From assembly GCA_038373885.1 (NCBI GenBank), contig JAWZYV010013174.1, positions 1,227,001-1,291,000 on the forward strand: a stretch of 64,000 nt of DNA, read 5' to 3'. Under the pieces are notes generated by a model, which was not told the origin of the DNA, searched no databases, and was given only the letters and a program-made list of their open reading frames with translations. The DNA comes from Cheiracanthium punctorium. Lineage: Eukaryota; Arthropoda; Arachnida; Araneae; Cheiracanthiidae. Below are positions 1 to 10,191 of the stretch, piece by piece. Every line of letters starts with the position of its first letter. Within the stretch, counting starts at the first letter, position 1. The translations under genes and the position numbers were made by a program.

Positions 1-27
1 GGCAAGTGTAGACTAGAACGCTTTCAT

Positions 28-110
28 TAAGCTTAACAGCTTGAAATTTTCAAGCTTAATTCAAGCTTATTGACTTGATAAATCAAGCTTGCTGCAAGTT
101 TGCTGTGCTC
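28..110. repeat. Cluster of AAGCTT/CTTGAA mini-palindromes
   Basis: The hexamer AAGCTT and its flanks (CAAGCTTAA, TCAAGCTTG, CTTGAAATTTTCAAG) recur about every 20-30 bases in both orientations, so the stretch can fold into several short hairpins. It looks like degenerate low-complexity DNA at the edge of a repeat cut by the window start. No family is recognised. Confidence 0.4.
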
Positions 111-2510
111 TCTGGGCCAGACACAATTTTGACAGATCGCAAAAATATGTATTCAAATAATAATATTGTAAGGGAAAAAATTCATTACTCTCAAAAAATG
201 TACAAAAAAAAAAAACATTTTTAGTAGGAAAAAGGAAATATTCTGTATCATGCAAACGGATAGACACGTCTTAACCTATCTGGTTAGAAAGAAGTTTACA
301 TATTTTGTAAGTGTTTTCATTAATATCTCACTGATAAAAACATCATTTCATCATATCACCTCATCATTTTTAATAAAAATATTTCATGGATTTCTTACAG
401 GCGCGGAATCATTCCAAATTTATTTTGGGGGGATATTCAATATTTGTTAGTGTTTAAACAAACCTCTGATTTTCTTTAGTTATTCAAATTAGGTTAATGC
501 CTTCTTCTGAAGTCGATGAAAGATGATTGCTAAAAAAGATATTGTTTCCCATTGCTTGCGTAGTTACCTCACCCATCGGGATAACTACACTTTTATTAAG
601 CAGAGAACGACAAAAAAGTAAAAAATAAAATGAAACTTTAATTCTTACGCTGACAGAGTAATAACAGTTCTTCAGTCATCCTGAAGAAATACGATCCACG
701 GGGAACAATTGAAATCAAAAGCTTTTCTAAAACTGGTCGAAAAGTTATAATCTTTCAGCCTATAATTTAGAAACACCCGAGCAAAGAAATCAAATGTGGA
801 AAACTGCAAGATGAAGAAATTATAGCCCATAAGAAATTGAAGAATAAGGAAATGTATGACTAAAGCTCCTTTTAGTAGACGTATCTGCCATTAAGTCACT
901 ACTACTTTACCAATCTTCAAAGCTGAGCATTGCTTAGCACTGATTAGTATTCAGCCGTGTACAAGACGGGAGATACGTGTGAATGAATACCTCATTGTTG
1001 AAAAGATAGTTCTGTTTTATAACCTGCGTATCTTCAAAGTGGCCATTTACGTCTGTCATTTCGGCATTATGTGCAGGTATTTTAGAACATTTGTGCTGCA
1101 GTAAATTTTAAACAGTTATCTAGCAGATGTAGTTCAGGTATATTTAATTGTAAAATTCGAAAATTGTTTGAGCATTCCAAATTTATTTAATTTAACTGCT
1201 AATTTCTAAGTACTTTCTAGTCATCAATAATTCCAGTAGAAATCTGTGTTTGTTTTGTGTTTGCAGGCCTACACGAAGGGCATCCGCCTATGGGGTAGAG
1301 GGGATGTCTGCAGTAGAAATAATAGATAAGCAGTATTCATCAATATTAATGAATTTTATCAGTTTCAGGATTAAAATGAATTGATAAAAATTTTCAGGAC
1401 ATTAAATATAAATAAATACAAATTTTAAATTTTCTACAGCTCCTTACAAAAAAAAATCCTAGTTTAAAAAAATATTCCCCATACATTAATCAGGTGATGT
1501 AAAAAGTTTCACGTTTTCGTCATAAAAGGCTTAGAGATGTGTTTAAACGAAGTTGGTGAGGGGCTATACAATACCAAAAATTTCAAGAGTAGAATGTATT
1601 TACAAAATCATTGTTTTATTTTATAGTTTGTGTACAATTTCTGAAACGTGATCATCCGACGTGATGTTTTCACGTCGACAGCTATTGAAAAATGGTTTAA
1701 GTCAGTATATATATTTTTTCATGTCTTCAACGCTCTTTGGAATAAAATTCTAATTTTTTGTAAATCACCTCATTAATGTATAGAACACATTTTACTAATG
1801 GGGATCTAATAAGGATTTATATTTTTTTCTCAAAACTCAAATTCAATCTCCCGAAATTTTAACCTATGTATGAAACAGATTGTGGAGATATGTTTTTCTT
1901 CCCTTATCAAAAAATAGCTAGTCCGCTTTTAAAGCTTTTTTTTTCTCCAAAATGATTCTTGTTGTCCGGAGAAGGTTTAAAGCTATTGAAATCTTAATTA
2001 TGACCACTAGAAAGAAAGTTAATATCAAAAATGTTCTTTTAACCCACTTGACGATTCCTCCGCCGATGGGAGCAAAAACCATTTCGGCAGGAAATGTAAG
2101 AATTTTGAATTTTATACCTATTAATGACGTAGCGCCTAGACGATTGGTCCTAGGCCTACCAAATTTATTTGGGTATTTCATAGGAAATGTCCTGATACAC
2201 CTGGATGCGATTTTTTAAAATTCGAATTAGAAAATTTTTCATTTTATGTTTTATGGCATTATTATAAATATTTTACGATGCTTATTTAATATGTAACTGT
2301 AAAAGCTTTTTCTTTGTCCTGTATACAAATACACACCAATCGATGGATTGGCATAGAATTTTCTTCTCATGCATAAAACGACATAAAGAAGGGCGTAGAA
2401 ACTACAACAATATAATTCTACGAAACAAAGTGAATTTAACACTTTTTTTAAACTTAAGATTAGCTATGTGATTGAAGTTTTACGTTACATCTGAAACAAA
2501 TTAATTTTTT
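111..2510. other. Gene-poor AT-rich stretch
   Basis: No frame here shows the length, composition or splice context of a gene. It holds a short hairpin (GTAGTTACC...GGGATAACTAC near 559-589) and the dispersed repeat listed at 1620-1800. The 88-codon open frame on the plus strand at 1952-2218 has an equally open frame on the opposite strand and resembles nothing I know. Confidence 0.4.
1620..1800 (+). repeat. Dispersed repeat, copy 1 (related to 57330-57490)
   Basis: This segment aligns collinearly with 57330-57490. Shared landmarks in order are CTGAAA.CG.TCGTC-like then GATGT, AAA.TGGTTTAAG.CAG near the middle, ATATTTTTTCAT, and at the end TTAGTGTAT..G..CACATTTTA. The copies are roughly two-thirds identical, so both are old. 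They probably derive from an unidentified interspersed transposon family. No terminal repeats or target-site duplication were found for either. Confidence 0.5.
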
Positions 2511-2513
2511 TAA

Positions 2514-2694
2514 TTATGTTCCAATTGAATTAACCCCAGCTGCTGAATTCATTTCTCTCTTGCACTGAATGGATGTACTGGAGTTGCCCCGGTTCAGCCA
2601 ACGCGGCTTTGTTCCTGAGCAGATGAGGCTAAAGTCCACATCTTCATCCACCTCACTTAACTGGAAGAACTCGCAGACTTCTTTGGGTTTGGTG
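2514..2694 (-). CDS. Exon-like unit 1 of tandem array (last on minus strand), divergent 3' end
   Basis: This open frame follows an acceptor-like CTTTTCTAG. Its peptide begins TKPKEVCEFFQLSEVDED and continues with a conserved ICSG and KPRWLN core. Unlike units 2-5 it reads NRGNSS rather than NQDNSN. After REMN it runs into unrelated sequence before a stop, with no ANLMKN tail. There is no ATG at a plausible position, so it would need to be spliced onto an upstream exon. I do not recognise the protein family. Features that argue for real coding are the open frame retained in all of copies 1-5 and substitutions that are mostly single residues. It could equally be an amplified transposon or pseudogene fragment. 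Confidence 0.3.
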
Positions 2695-2806
2695 CTAGAA
2701 AAGGTCAAATTTCTCCCATACGAAGAAATAATACTTAGCTAGCATAATATATAGTGCAAATTTAAAGCATGGAAGTGTTTTAGATTTCATTCTTTAATTT
2801 TTATTA

Positions 2807-2996
2807 CTATTCAATTAGATGGTTCTTCATTAAGTTGGCACACTTCAAATTCATTTCTCTCTTGCACTGAATGGATGCATTGGAGTTGTCCTGGTTCAGC
2901 CAACGCGGCTTTGCTCCTGAGCAGATGAGGCTAAAGTCCACATCTTCATCCACCTCACTTAACTGGAAGAACTCGCAGACTTCTTTGGGTTTGGTG
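2807..2996 (-). CDS. Exon-like unit 2 of tandem array
   Basis: The structure is an acceptor (pyrimidine tract plus TAG ending at 2997), an open frame, a TAG stop at 2807-2809, and AATAAA immediately beyond at 2800-2805. The peptide has an acidic SEVDEDVDF segment, the ICSGAKPRWLNQ core and a C-terminal CANLMKN stretch extended by HLIE. Three or four cysteines are conserved between units. The stop and the poly(A) signal nearly touch, which would leave almost no 3' UTR before a cleavage site 10-30 bases downstream. Function is unrecognised. It may be one of several alternative terminal exons, or a repeated remnant. Confidence 0.35.
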
Positions 2997-3112
2997 CTAG
3001 AAAAGGTCAAATTTCTCCCATACGAAGAAATAATACTTAGCTAGCATAATATATAGTGCAAATTTAAAGCATGGAAGTGTTTTAGATTTCATTCTTTAAT
3101 TTTTATTACTAT

Positions 3113-3296
3113 TCAATTAGTGTTCTTCATTAAGTTGGCACAATTCAAATTCATTTCTCTCTTGCACTGAATGGATGCATTGGAGTTGTCCTGGTTCAGC
3201 CAACGCGGCTTTGCTCCTGAGCAGATGAGGCTAAAGTCCACATCTTCATCCACCTCACTTAACTGGAAGAACTCGCAGACTTCTTTGGGTTTGGTG
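3113..3296 (-). CDS. Exon-like unit 3 of tandem array
   Basis: The layout matches unit 2: the acceptor ends at 3297, the frame ends with MKNTN and a TGA, and AATAAA lies at 3102-3107 on the minus strand. It differs from its neighbours by single substitutions (for example NCANL instead of KCANL), and the core residues are unchanged. Shortly after the stop the unit passes into the 110-bp AT-rich spacer that precedes the next acceptor. Confidence 0.35.
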
Positions 3297-3412
3297 CTAG
3301 AAAAGGTCAAATTTCTCCCATACGAAGAAATAATACTTAGCTAGCATAATATATAGTGCAAATTTAAAGCATGGAAGTGTTTTAGATTTCATTCTTTAAT
3401 TTTTATTACTAT

Positions 3413-3596
3413 TCAATTAGTGTTCTTCATTAAGTTGGCACACTTCAAATTCATTTCTCTCTTGCACTGAATGGATGCACTGGAGTTGTCCTGGTTCAGC
3501 CAACGCGGCTTTGTTCCTGAGCAGACGAGGCTAAAGTCCACATCTTCATCCACCTCACTTAACTGGAAGAACTCGCAGACTTCTTTGGGTTTGGTG
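3413..3596 (-). CDS. Exon-like unit 4 of tandem array
   Basis: The architecture matches unit 3. Amino-acid differences are VCSGTKPR for ICSGAKPR and NSSAS for NSNAS. These are single-base changes that keep the frame open. The acceptor-like CTTTTCTAG and the downstream AATAAA are unchanged. The protein family is not recognised. Confidence 0.35.
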
Positions 3597-3712
3597 CTAG
3601 AAAAGGTCAAATTTCTCCCATACGAAGAAATAATACTTAGCTAGCATAATATATAGTGCAAATTTAAAGCATGGAAGTGTTTTAGATTTCATTCTTTAAT
3701 TTTTATTACTAT

Positions 3713-3896
3713 TCAATTAGTGTTCTTCATTAAGTTGGCACACTTCAAATTCATTTCTCTGTTGCACTGAATGGATGCATTGGAGTTGTCCTGGTTCAGC
3801 CAACGCGGCTTTGCTCCTGAGCAGATGAGGCTAAAGTCCACATCTTCATCCACCTCACTTAACTGGAAGAACTCGCAGACTTCTTTGGGTTTGGTG
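3713..3896 (-). CDS. Exon-like unit 5 of tandem array
   Basis: The architecture matches unit 3. The only clear coding difference from unit 3 besides NCANL/KCANL is CNRE instead of CKRE. The poly(A)-type motif and acceptor are intact. This unit lies directly downstream (in minus-strand sense) of the disrupted unit 6. Confidence 0.35.
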
Positions 3897-4019
3897 CTAG
3901 AAAAGGTCAAATTTCTCCCATACGAAGAAATAATACTTAGCTAGCATAATATATAGTGCAAATTTAAAGCATGGAAGTGTTTTAGATTTCATTCTTTGAT
4001 TTTTATTACTATTCAATTA

Positions 4020-4255
4020 GAGGGTTCTTCATTAAGTTGGCAAACTTCAAATTAATTTCTCTGTTGCACTGAATGGATGCATTGGAGTTGTCCTGGTTCA
4101 GCTAACGCGGCTTTGCTCCTGAGTAGATGAGGCTAAAGTGCACATCTTCATCCACCTCACTTAGCTGGAAGAACTCGCAGACTTCGTTGGGTTTGGTGCT
4201 TGGAGCGTTTCTGGTGCATTTGAAGTGTTTAGAACTAAGCTTGCCATGGAGCTTT
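4020..4255 (-). pseudogene. Disrupted unit 6, first on minus strand, with a different upstream sequence
   Basis: The conserved frame is present (STKPNEVCEFFQLSEVDED) but the invariant tryptophan of KPRWLN is a TAG stop, and C in ICSG is Y. Instead of the intronic acceptor tract found in units 1-5, the frame continues upstream without interruption for about 20 codons to a TGA near 4262. Either an older acceptor has been replaced, or this copy preserves a contiguous coding form from which the others were derived. It is the most diverged unit and so may be the oldest. Confidence 0.4.
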
Positions 4256-4261
4256 CCATAT

Positions 4262-5611
4262 CACTTTTATTTTTGGCTCATTTAATAAGATTGCCCATTA
4301 TCAGTATCACGTAGCTTCGAAAACTGATGCAATGTAATTAGCATCCCTATCAGGGGGGGAAATTGTTGGGGGCCCAATCCTGACTGCTCAAATGTTCAAA
4401 CTTTGACTACAAGAATCATTGTTCAAGCCCTAATTAACGAATAGGCCCATTAGGCTCAGACTTACAGTAAAAAAAAATGTGTGGCCTCAAAACTGCAATA
4501 TTTGTTATTGAAAATATTGTTTAGGCTATTCTGATGTAAAAAGTTATACTAGGAAAATAAAAACTTCCAGTGCCTTTTTGAGTTATTGTATTTTCTATTA
4601 TACATAACCATTCCTACAAATGCAATGTATTTTCGATTAAAAATGACGTCGTGAACATGTCAGAAATTGAGCTGAGAACAGCCTTAAGTAAAATGTATCG
4701 TTTCAGTTTCTGGTTTTCCCTGCTTAATTAAATAACATGCCTTGGAACCGTCGATTTTAGTTTAAGCGGATCTAACTGAATTTCTTTTTAAATACGTGTT
4801 GTGGAATGGTATAGAATGTTGGTAGGAAGCTGGTCGGTAGTATGAGAGAGTGATAATCAGACTTAACCATTGTTGCATTATATGTCACACTACAACCAAG
4901 CCCATTAGGGGATTTCACCATGGTTTGTTTACATACATAAACCAGCTCTACACTACATTCAGAATACTTATTTTTGAGATTCTATGTTTTCACTTTACTT
5001 TACGATAACATATTCACTAATGGTTAAAAAATCTTTTCCATAATGGTGCACTAGTAATCAAAATTGAAAAATTGCATTGGTCCAAGACAAAGACCTGAAT
5101 ATATTCTCATACAAATATAAGGGTTAATCATGAATTTTAATATAGAAATGTTTATAAGTAATAGCATAACTTGCAATGAGAAAAAAAAATTAAAAGACTG
5201 TGAACCAAACATCTAACAGAGAGTAAAATGTTATAGAATAGAATGAATTTATTTTACTCACATAACTCTCTTTGGGTGCCACACATGATAAAAACAAAAT
5301 CATTTAGAAATAGCAAGAGTTTCGTTAACGTTTTATGAAAAGATCAAACATTCCCGCATCAGTGAGTGTCACCAAATGTCATCTTTGTAAAGGACGTTGT
5401 GTTTAATTATGGCTCTAAAATTATTTTAAGATTTTTTCTTTTTGCACTTTTTTGCCACGAATTCGTTATCAAAAAAAATTATTTTAAATATGATCAGTAA
5501 ATACTTTTAACGTTAAGATTTCTTCATAATTTTGATATGCATTTGGGGGGGGGGGTATAACTTTTTAAAGAATTCTTACGGTCATTTCTGCATATATATA
5601 TACATACATAT
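4262..5611. other. Gene-free stretch
   Basis: No coding frame of note. A G/C-rich patch near 4345-4385 (GGGGGGG, GGGGGCCCAATCC) resembles the inner part of the hAT MITEs seen elsewhere in the window, but no ends are identifiable. A run of nine G lies near 5546. Confidence 0.4.
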
Positions 5612-6429
5612 AATTAGACTTTTGTCAGTACATTACTTGGAATTCAGTTCAAGCACCTGGGAATCCAGTACGACCCTCATTCTGTCATTCTGTCCATGAC
5701 GTTTTTTTTTGCTCGCGCATCACATAATAACAACTAAAGCGAACGAAATGAAATTAGGTGACATGATAGGTGGTCACTCAACTTAAAATATAGGTGCCGA
5801 ATTTTTTAAAAATCTTGATTAGAGTTTGAGTTGTTTTAGTTAGAGTTTGTTTAGATTGTGAAAATCTAAACAAACTGTTCACATTTCGAAAATCGAATGT
5901 GAAATGAATGTCGTAATCGAATGTTGCGAAAATCGTGTTAAACTGTTTACATTTATATTCCCGCATCACGTAAAAATTACTGAAGCGACTGAAATGAAAT
6001 TGAGTGACATGATAGGTGTTCACTCAACTAAAACTACAGGTGTCGAATTGTTTAAAAATTTTGATAGATTTTGAGATTTTGCAAAAATTGTTCAAAGTGT
6101 GAAAATATTTATCGTTTACGAATAAACTACAGAAACGAGTGAAATAAAATTTAGTATCGTGAATGGTGGTCACTTGAACTCTTTGCGTCAAAGTATTTTA
6201 ATATTTTTATAGATTTTTAAGATTTGCTGAAAATTTATTACATGAAAATGGGGATGGGATAGAATAAAATTTGGAATTATGTTAGATGCAAGTTAATTTG
6301 AAATGCAGATGCCAAAACAGTTTTAAATATTTCATAGATTTTGGGATTTTGCGAAAATCGTATAAATGTTTGTTCTCAGATTTCTTAAAAATGGATTAAG
6401 AGAATACAATCAAGTTTATCAACATGATC

Positions 6430-7117
6430 AGTATATCAACATGATCAGTATTATTAACATGATCGTACTGGCATTTTCTATGACTTCCAGTACCATCGGT
6501 CAGATAACACAAAGAGGGTTTTCAGCCAATAAACACAATCTCATCTTCCAATTAACTCCACCGTACAACCTTTCAACCCCTAACTTCTCATTGGTTGAGA
6601 TCAATGCGTCAAGTTTCTTACTTTTAAACTGGAGCAAACAATATGCCTTTTGCCCTTACTGTGCTACATCTTCAGGGAAACACATGCACAGGCAGATCGT
6701 TCATAAGTTTCGTTTGTCTTGGCTATATTCTTAAAATACTGAAAGTGGAGAGATGCCCCTTTCTCTCCCAGTATTTTATGAATGTAGCCAAGGATACAGA
6801 ATGCAGAGTAGAAATAACAGGCATTGGTACAGGAACACGAACGCACCGCTCCGTGCTCTCACAAGCAAAAAGCTGATAAGTGTTCTTCATCCGTCGCCCT
6901 CGTTAGGTATTAGTTTTTATTCGTCTATTAGAACTAAATTAATAGTTGTTAGTTGTAGGTTTCAACTAACTCTTCTCCACTAAATTAGTTTTAGTTGAAC
7001 AGAAAACTAAAACTAATTTAGTCGAGCCAAGTTGTACCATCAACTAACAACTACTATAGTTGAACATTTAGTTGCGTTCAATTAAAACTGACTTCGTTTT
7101 TAGTTGAATATTTTAGT
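6430..7117. other. Left-arm-specific segment with nested hairpins
   Basis: This part of the left half has no counterpart on the right. It begins with a triple TCAACATGATCAGTAT-like tandem (6417-6470). It contains a hairpin at 6716-6793 whose arms read CTTGGCTATATTCTTAAAAT and its near-complement, and a perfect 17-bp-arm hairpin of CTAAATTAGTTTTAGTT at 6980-7021. A 122-codon plus-strand open frame (6366-6734) overlaps it, but the frame crosses repeats and has no homologue I recognise. It may be an insertion of a smaller fold-back element. Confidence 0.45.
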
Positions 7118-7833
7118 CTAAGAGCCAGCGACCGTCAGACTTTCGTCATAGTATAAAAGCTGAAATTTTCTCTGCGCATACCCCCCAACAGAGGTAGGAG
7201 CCATCGGCCACTATAAAGTTTGGATGATCGTGGCTTTGTCAGTTAACAGGTGGCAAAGGTGTATAAAATTGCCGAAAATTTCGTCATTTCATAAAGCTTC
7301 ATTTTTTTATAGGTTCTTCTTCGCAGTACTAGAAATCACTTGATCCCTTGCCAGACACTTTTCCATCGTGGCAAACCCCCGCCAGACAATCTCAAAGTCA
7401 TGGAAAACGGTTGTGTTCGTAAACTCCCGCGACGAAGTACGTCAAGCTGTCACAAAGTGCCAAGCACATTTTATACTGCTACTTCTGAACTTTCTTACGC
7501 GCGAACTTTCTTGCAGCGCGCTCGTAATAGAATTACGTTTTTCAAGTCTTTGAGGTTGTCTGGCGGGGGTTTGCCACGATGGAAAAGTGTCTGGCAAGGG
7601 ATAAAGTGGTTTCTAGTACTGTGAAGAAGAACCTATAAAAAAATGAAGCTTTATGAAATGACGAAATTTTCGGCAATTTTCTACACCTTTGCCACCTGTT
7701 ACCTGCCAAAGCCACGATCATCCAAACTTTAGAGTGGCCGATTGTTCGTACCTCTGTTGGGGGGTATGCGCAGAGAAAGTTTCAGCTTTTATACTATGAC
7801 GAAGGTCTGGCGGTCGCTGGCTCTTGCTCTATT
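7118..7833. repeat. Inner inverted repeat of the fold-back element
   Basis: Arms 7118-7405 and 7538-7833 are about 90% identical in inverted orientation. Both contain AGAGCCAGCGACCG, the CCCCCCAACAGAGGTA tract, GCCACGATCATCCAAAC in opposite sense, and GGCAAACCCCCGCCAGACAA. The 132-bp spacer is unpaired. Open frames crossing this region are by-products of the palindrome and not genes. Confidence 0.85.
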
Positions 7834-8017
7834 TAGTTCAATTAATATTTTAGTTTATGATTCCCAACGCTGGTATATAGTATATACACTAGTTGAAGTA
7901 ACCGTCGTTGACGGGTTAGTACATAATGCAAATTTTCAAAAAGGTTCAATCTACGTCAGCATTGTAGGTGCATAAAGAATGGAAATAGTATATTAGCAAT
8001 AGTATAGAAATAATATC

Positions 8018-8076
8018 GAACCCGAGCCTGAAATTTCAGTTAATAGATAAATGTAAGTCAATTACTTCATTGACAG
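8018..8076 (+). repeat. 59-bp direct repeat, copy 1
   Basis: This segment begins GAACCCGAGCCTGAAATTTC and ends CATTGACAG. It is repeated at 9610-9668 in the same orientation with a single visible mismatch. The first copy is inside the right half of the fold-back element and the second is 420 bp outside it. Confidence 0.85.
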
Positions 8077-8092
8077 AATATCATAAATTTTG

Positions 8093-8125
8093 CAATACAC
8101 GGAAAATTATATTTTCCGTGTATTG
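8093..8125. repeat. Perfect 15-bp-arm hairpin, 3-nt loop
   Basis: CAATACACGGAAAAT is followed by TAT and then its exact reverse complement. It lies in the right-half-specific segment of the fold-back element. A host role such as a terminator is not implied. Confidence 0.8.
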
Positions 8126-9190
8126 ATAAAAGATTACAGGTTTGCTGGGTAACAAAGCGATCAGTAAAATTGACTATTACAGAGAACGTCTTTCTATTTT
8201 AAAAAATTAAATTTCATTCTGTTTGAATGAGTTTTTCAATTCATGAGGTCGTTCCTGTAACTAAATTTTGTTTGATTCACTGTAGATCTTTTAACATTAT
8301 TCCTCGAAAACAATTTTGCGCAATTTTCACAAAATCTAAAAACCAAATGAACATTTAAAAAATTTATTTAAATTTTTCAAAAAATTCCGATTTTTATTGT
8401 TTTACCCGTCGCTGTTCATGTTGCTAAACTTCATTGTATTCTCTTAATCCATTTTTAAGGAATGTGAGAACAAACATTTATAAAATTTTCACAAAATCAA
8501 AAAATCTATGAAATAGTTAAAACTTTTTTGGCATCTGGAGTTCAAATTAACTTTCATCTAACATAATTCCAAATTTTATTCTATCCCATTTCCATTTTTC
8601 AGGACTAGCACAAACATGTAGTAAATTTTCGCAAAATCTCAAAATCTATAAAAAATTTAAAATAATTTGATGGGAAGAGTTCGAGTGAAGACCATACCCG
8701 ATACTAAATTTTATTTCACTCGCTTCAGTGGTTTATACGTAATTGATAAAAATTTTAATATTTTGAATAATTTTTGCAAAATCTCAAAAACTAATCAAAA
8801 TTTTTACACAATTCGACACCTGTAGTTTTAGCTGAGGGACCATCTATCATGTCACTCAATTTCATTTCATTCGCTGTAGTAATTTTTACGAGATGTGCGG
8901 TCATAAATTTAAGCAGTTTGAAACGATTTTCGCAAAATCTCAAAAAAAAATTTCGACGCCTATATTTTGAGTTGAGTGTCCACCATCATGTCTCCAAATT
9001 TCATTTCATTTGACTTAGTCTTTTTTATGAGATGCGCAAGCAAAAAAAGCTTCACGGACAGAATGACAGAACAGCGGAATGGCAAAATGGCAAACTTTTT
9101 TATGAGGGTCGTACTGGATTCCCAGGTGCTTGAAACAGATAGAAATCAAAATTTTTGAATTACAAGTAAGGTGCAGACAAAAGTCGAATT

Positions 9191-10005
9191 TTATTTATAT
9201 AGATAATGCAAGGCGTAGTATTACCCAAAAGTCATTAATTTCTTTAAATGCTTTATTAACAAGATTTATTCTGATTATAAATAACAAGATATTCTGAAAA
9301 GTACTGTCCATGAGCATCTTAGGAATATTTTCTAAATTGGCCGGTACCCACCCTCAAAGACTTGACAGGAATCCCCTGTAACTTTTAACAACTTTTTAAA
9401 GTTGTTGTCACAGCCGTATGGATGGCCTGAATGCTATTAAAATAGCATTCTTACTTCATTGATCTCGGAGTTCAAAAAAGAAGTTGGCTGAAGAGATTGT
9501 AGGGTGTTTGGGACCTCAATGCTACGTTATGCTTCAACAGAAACTCACGGACGTGCAGAGATGAGTTGGGATTCTTTTTTTAAAGCTCGAGCCCGAGGAC
9601 TTCCAATCCGAACCCGAGCCTGAAATTTCAGTTAATAGATAAATGAAAGTCAATTACTTCATTGACAGCGATGTCTTTCGCCCGTGGATGACACTTTCGC
9701 GCAATATTCCGAGTGTCAGCTAACAGTCACAGTTTGCATTTAACAACTCACGCACTAGAGTTACATTTTCATCCGTTTAGCTTGTTGATGGCCGTACATT
9801 CCAATGTCCACTCTTTCCTGATCCTTCATAAACTTATATACTATCTCGTATTTTGCACACTATAGAGCAGACTCACTGTATACTTTTGTAAGCAGTTCAT
9901 GAGATTGTTTAGTGTTTTTCTAGATTTTGGGTCAGAACTCGATCGTCCAACGTTGTTCGAGAGTATCCGCCAGGACGTGATCTCGAACCAGGAAATCATT
10001 GAATA
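9191..10005. other. Gene-free stretch with short palindromes
   Basis: It contains a perfect 22-base palindrome-type hairpin (GAATGCTATT AA AATAGCATTC, 9429-9450) and AACAACTTT/AAAGTTGTT at about 9387-9408. No coding signal was recognised. Confidence 0.5.
9610..9668 (+). repeat. 59-bp direct repeat, copy 2
   Basis: This is the partner of 8018-8076. It is preceded by a further GAGCCCGAGG motif (9589-9599), so CGAGCC-type words are locally enriched. The near identity implies the duplication is younger than the arms of the fold-back element, or that gene conversion has occurred. Confidence 0.85.
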
Positions 10006-10191
10006 ATCAACATTGAAGTCATCAAAGCTCGCAGATCACTAATAGGATCACTAGAAACAGGAGCCATCGTAAACCTTCTGCAGGGTCTGCGTCTCTACTT
10101 CGATGAGTCACCCAAAGAGGCCTATGTCCGTCTCTTATTCGTTAGATTTCGCCGTAATATGACGTATCCAAATGCCGGAACCAATCATTGA
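10006..10191 (+). pseudogene. Unrecognised open frame without ATG
   Basis: After a TGA the plus strand stays open for about 62 codons with a fairly balanced base composition, unlike its AT-rich flanks. It is rich in Leu, Arg and aromatic residues (for example VNLLQGLRLYFDESPKEAY). A second open segment in the same frame follows the TGA at 10189-10191. No start codon and no clear splice sites are present. It may be a decayed transposon ORF or chance. I do not recognise it. Confidence 0.2.

Larger units (their letters stand above)
2540..4205 (-). repeat. 300-bp-period tandem array of exon-like units (6 copies)
   Basis: A landmark (ATTCATTTCTCT on the plus strand) recurs at 2547, 2849, 3149, 3449, 3749 and, altered, at 4051. 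That gives a period of 300-302 bp. The four inner junctions are nearly identical, with only a few substitutions per unit, so expansion was recent or the copies are being homogenised. Read on the minus strand, each unit has a pyrimidine-rich tract ending in CTTTTCTAG, about 60 open codons, a stop and then AATAAA. Unit 1 loses similarity at its 3' side. Unit 6 loses it at its 5' side just before the CACCAAACCC start of the conserved frame. Both outer edges therefore lie near the exon-like block. Confidence 0.9.
5612..9190. mobile_element. Large fold-back (palindromic) element, about 3.6 kb
   Basis: The two halves are inverted copies. The left end AATTAGACTTTTGTC matches the right end GACAAAAGTCGAATT, followed inward by the shared CACCTGGGAATCCAGTACGA. 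Two paired blocks are visible. The outer arms are 5612-6430 with 8415-9190. The inner arms are 7118-7405 with 7538-7833. Between them lie non-matching segments (about 690 bp on the left, 580 bp on the right). The outer arms contain irregular 120-240 bp sub-repeats built around GAAATGAAATT, a TGACATGATAGGTGGTCACTCAACT-like motif and TTTTGAGATTTTGC. This matches the general structure of Foldback-type DNA transposons (long, internally repetitive inverted arms). No transposase was recognised and target-site duplications are unclear. Confidence 0.7.

Noticed and set aside
6366..6734. 122-codon plus-strand open frame
   Set aside because: It spans a triple ATGATCAGTAT repeat and one arm of a hairpin, has no known motif, and is explained by the fold-back structure.
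7340..7624. 94-codon plus-strand open frame
   Set aside because: It runs through both inner arms of a palindrome, so the frame is a by-product of symmetry.
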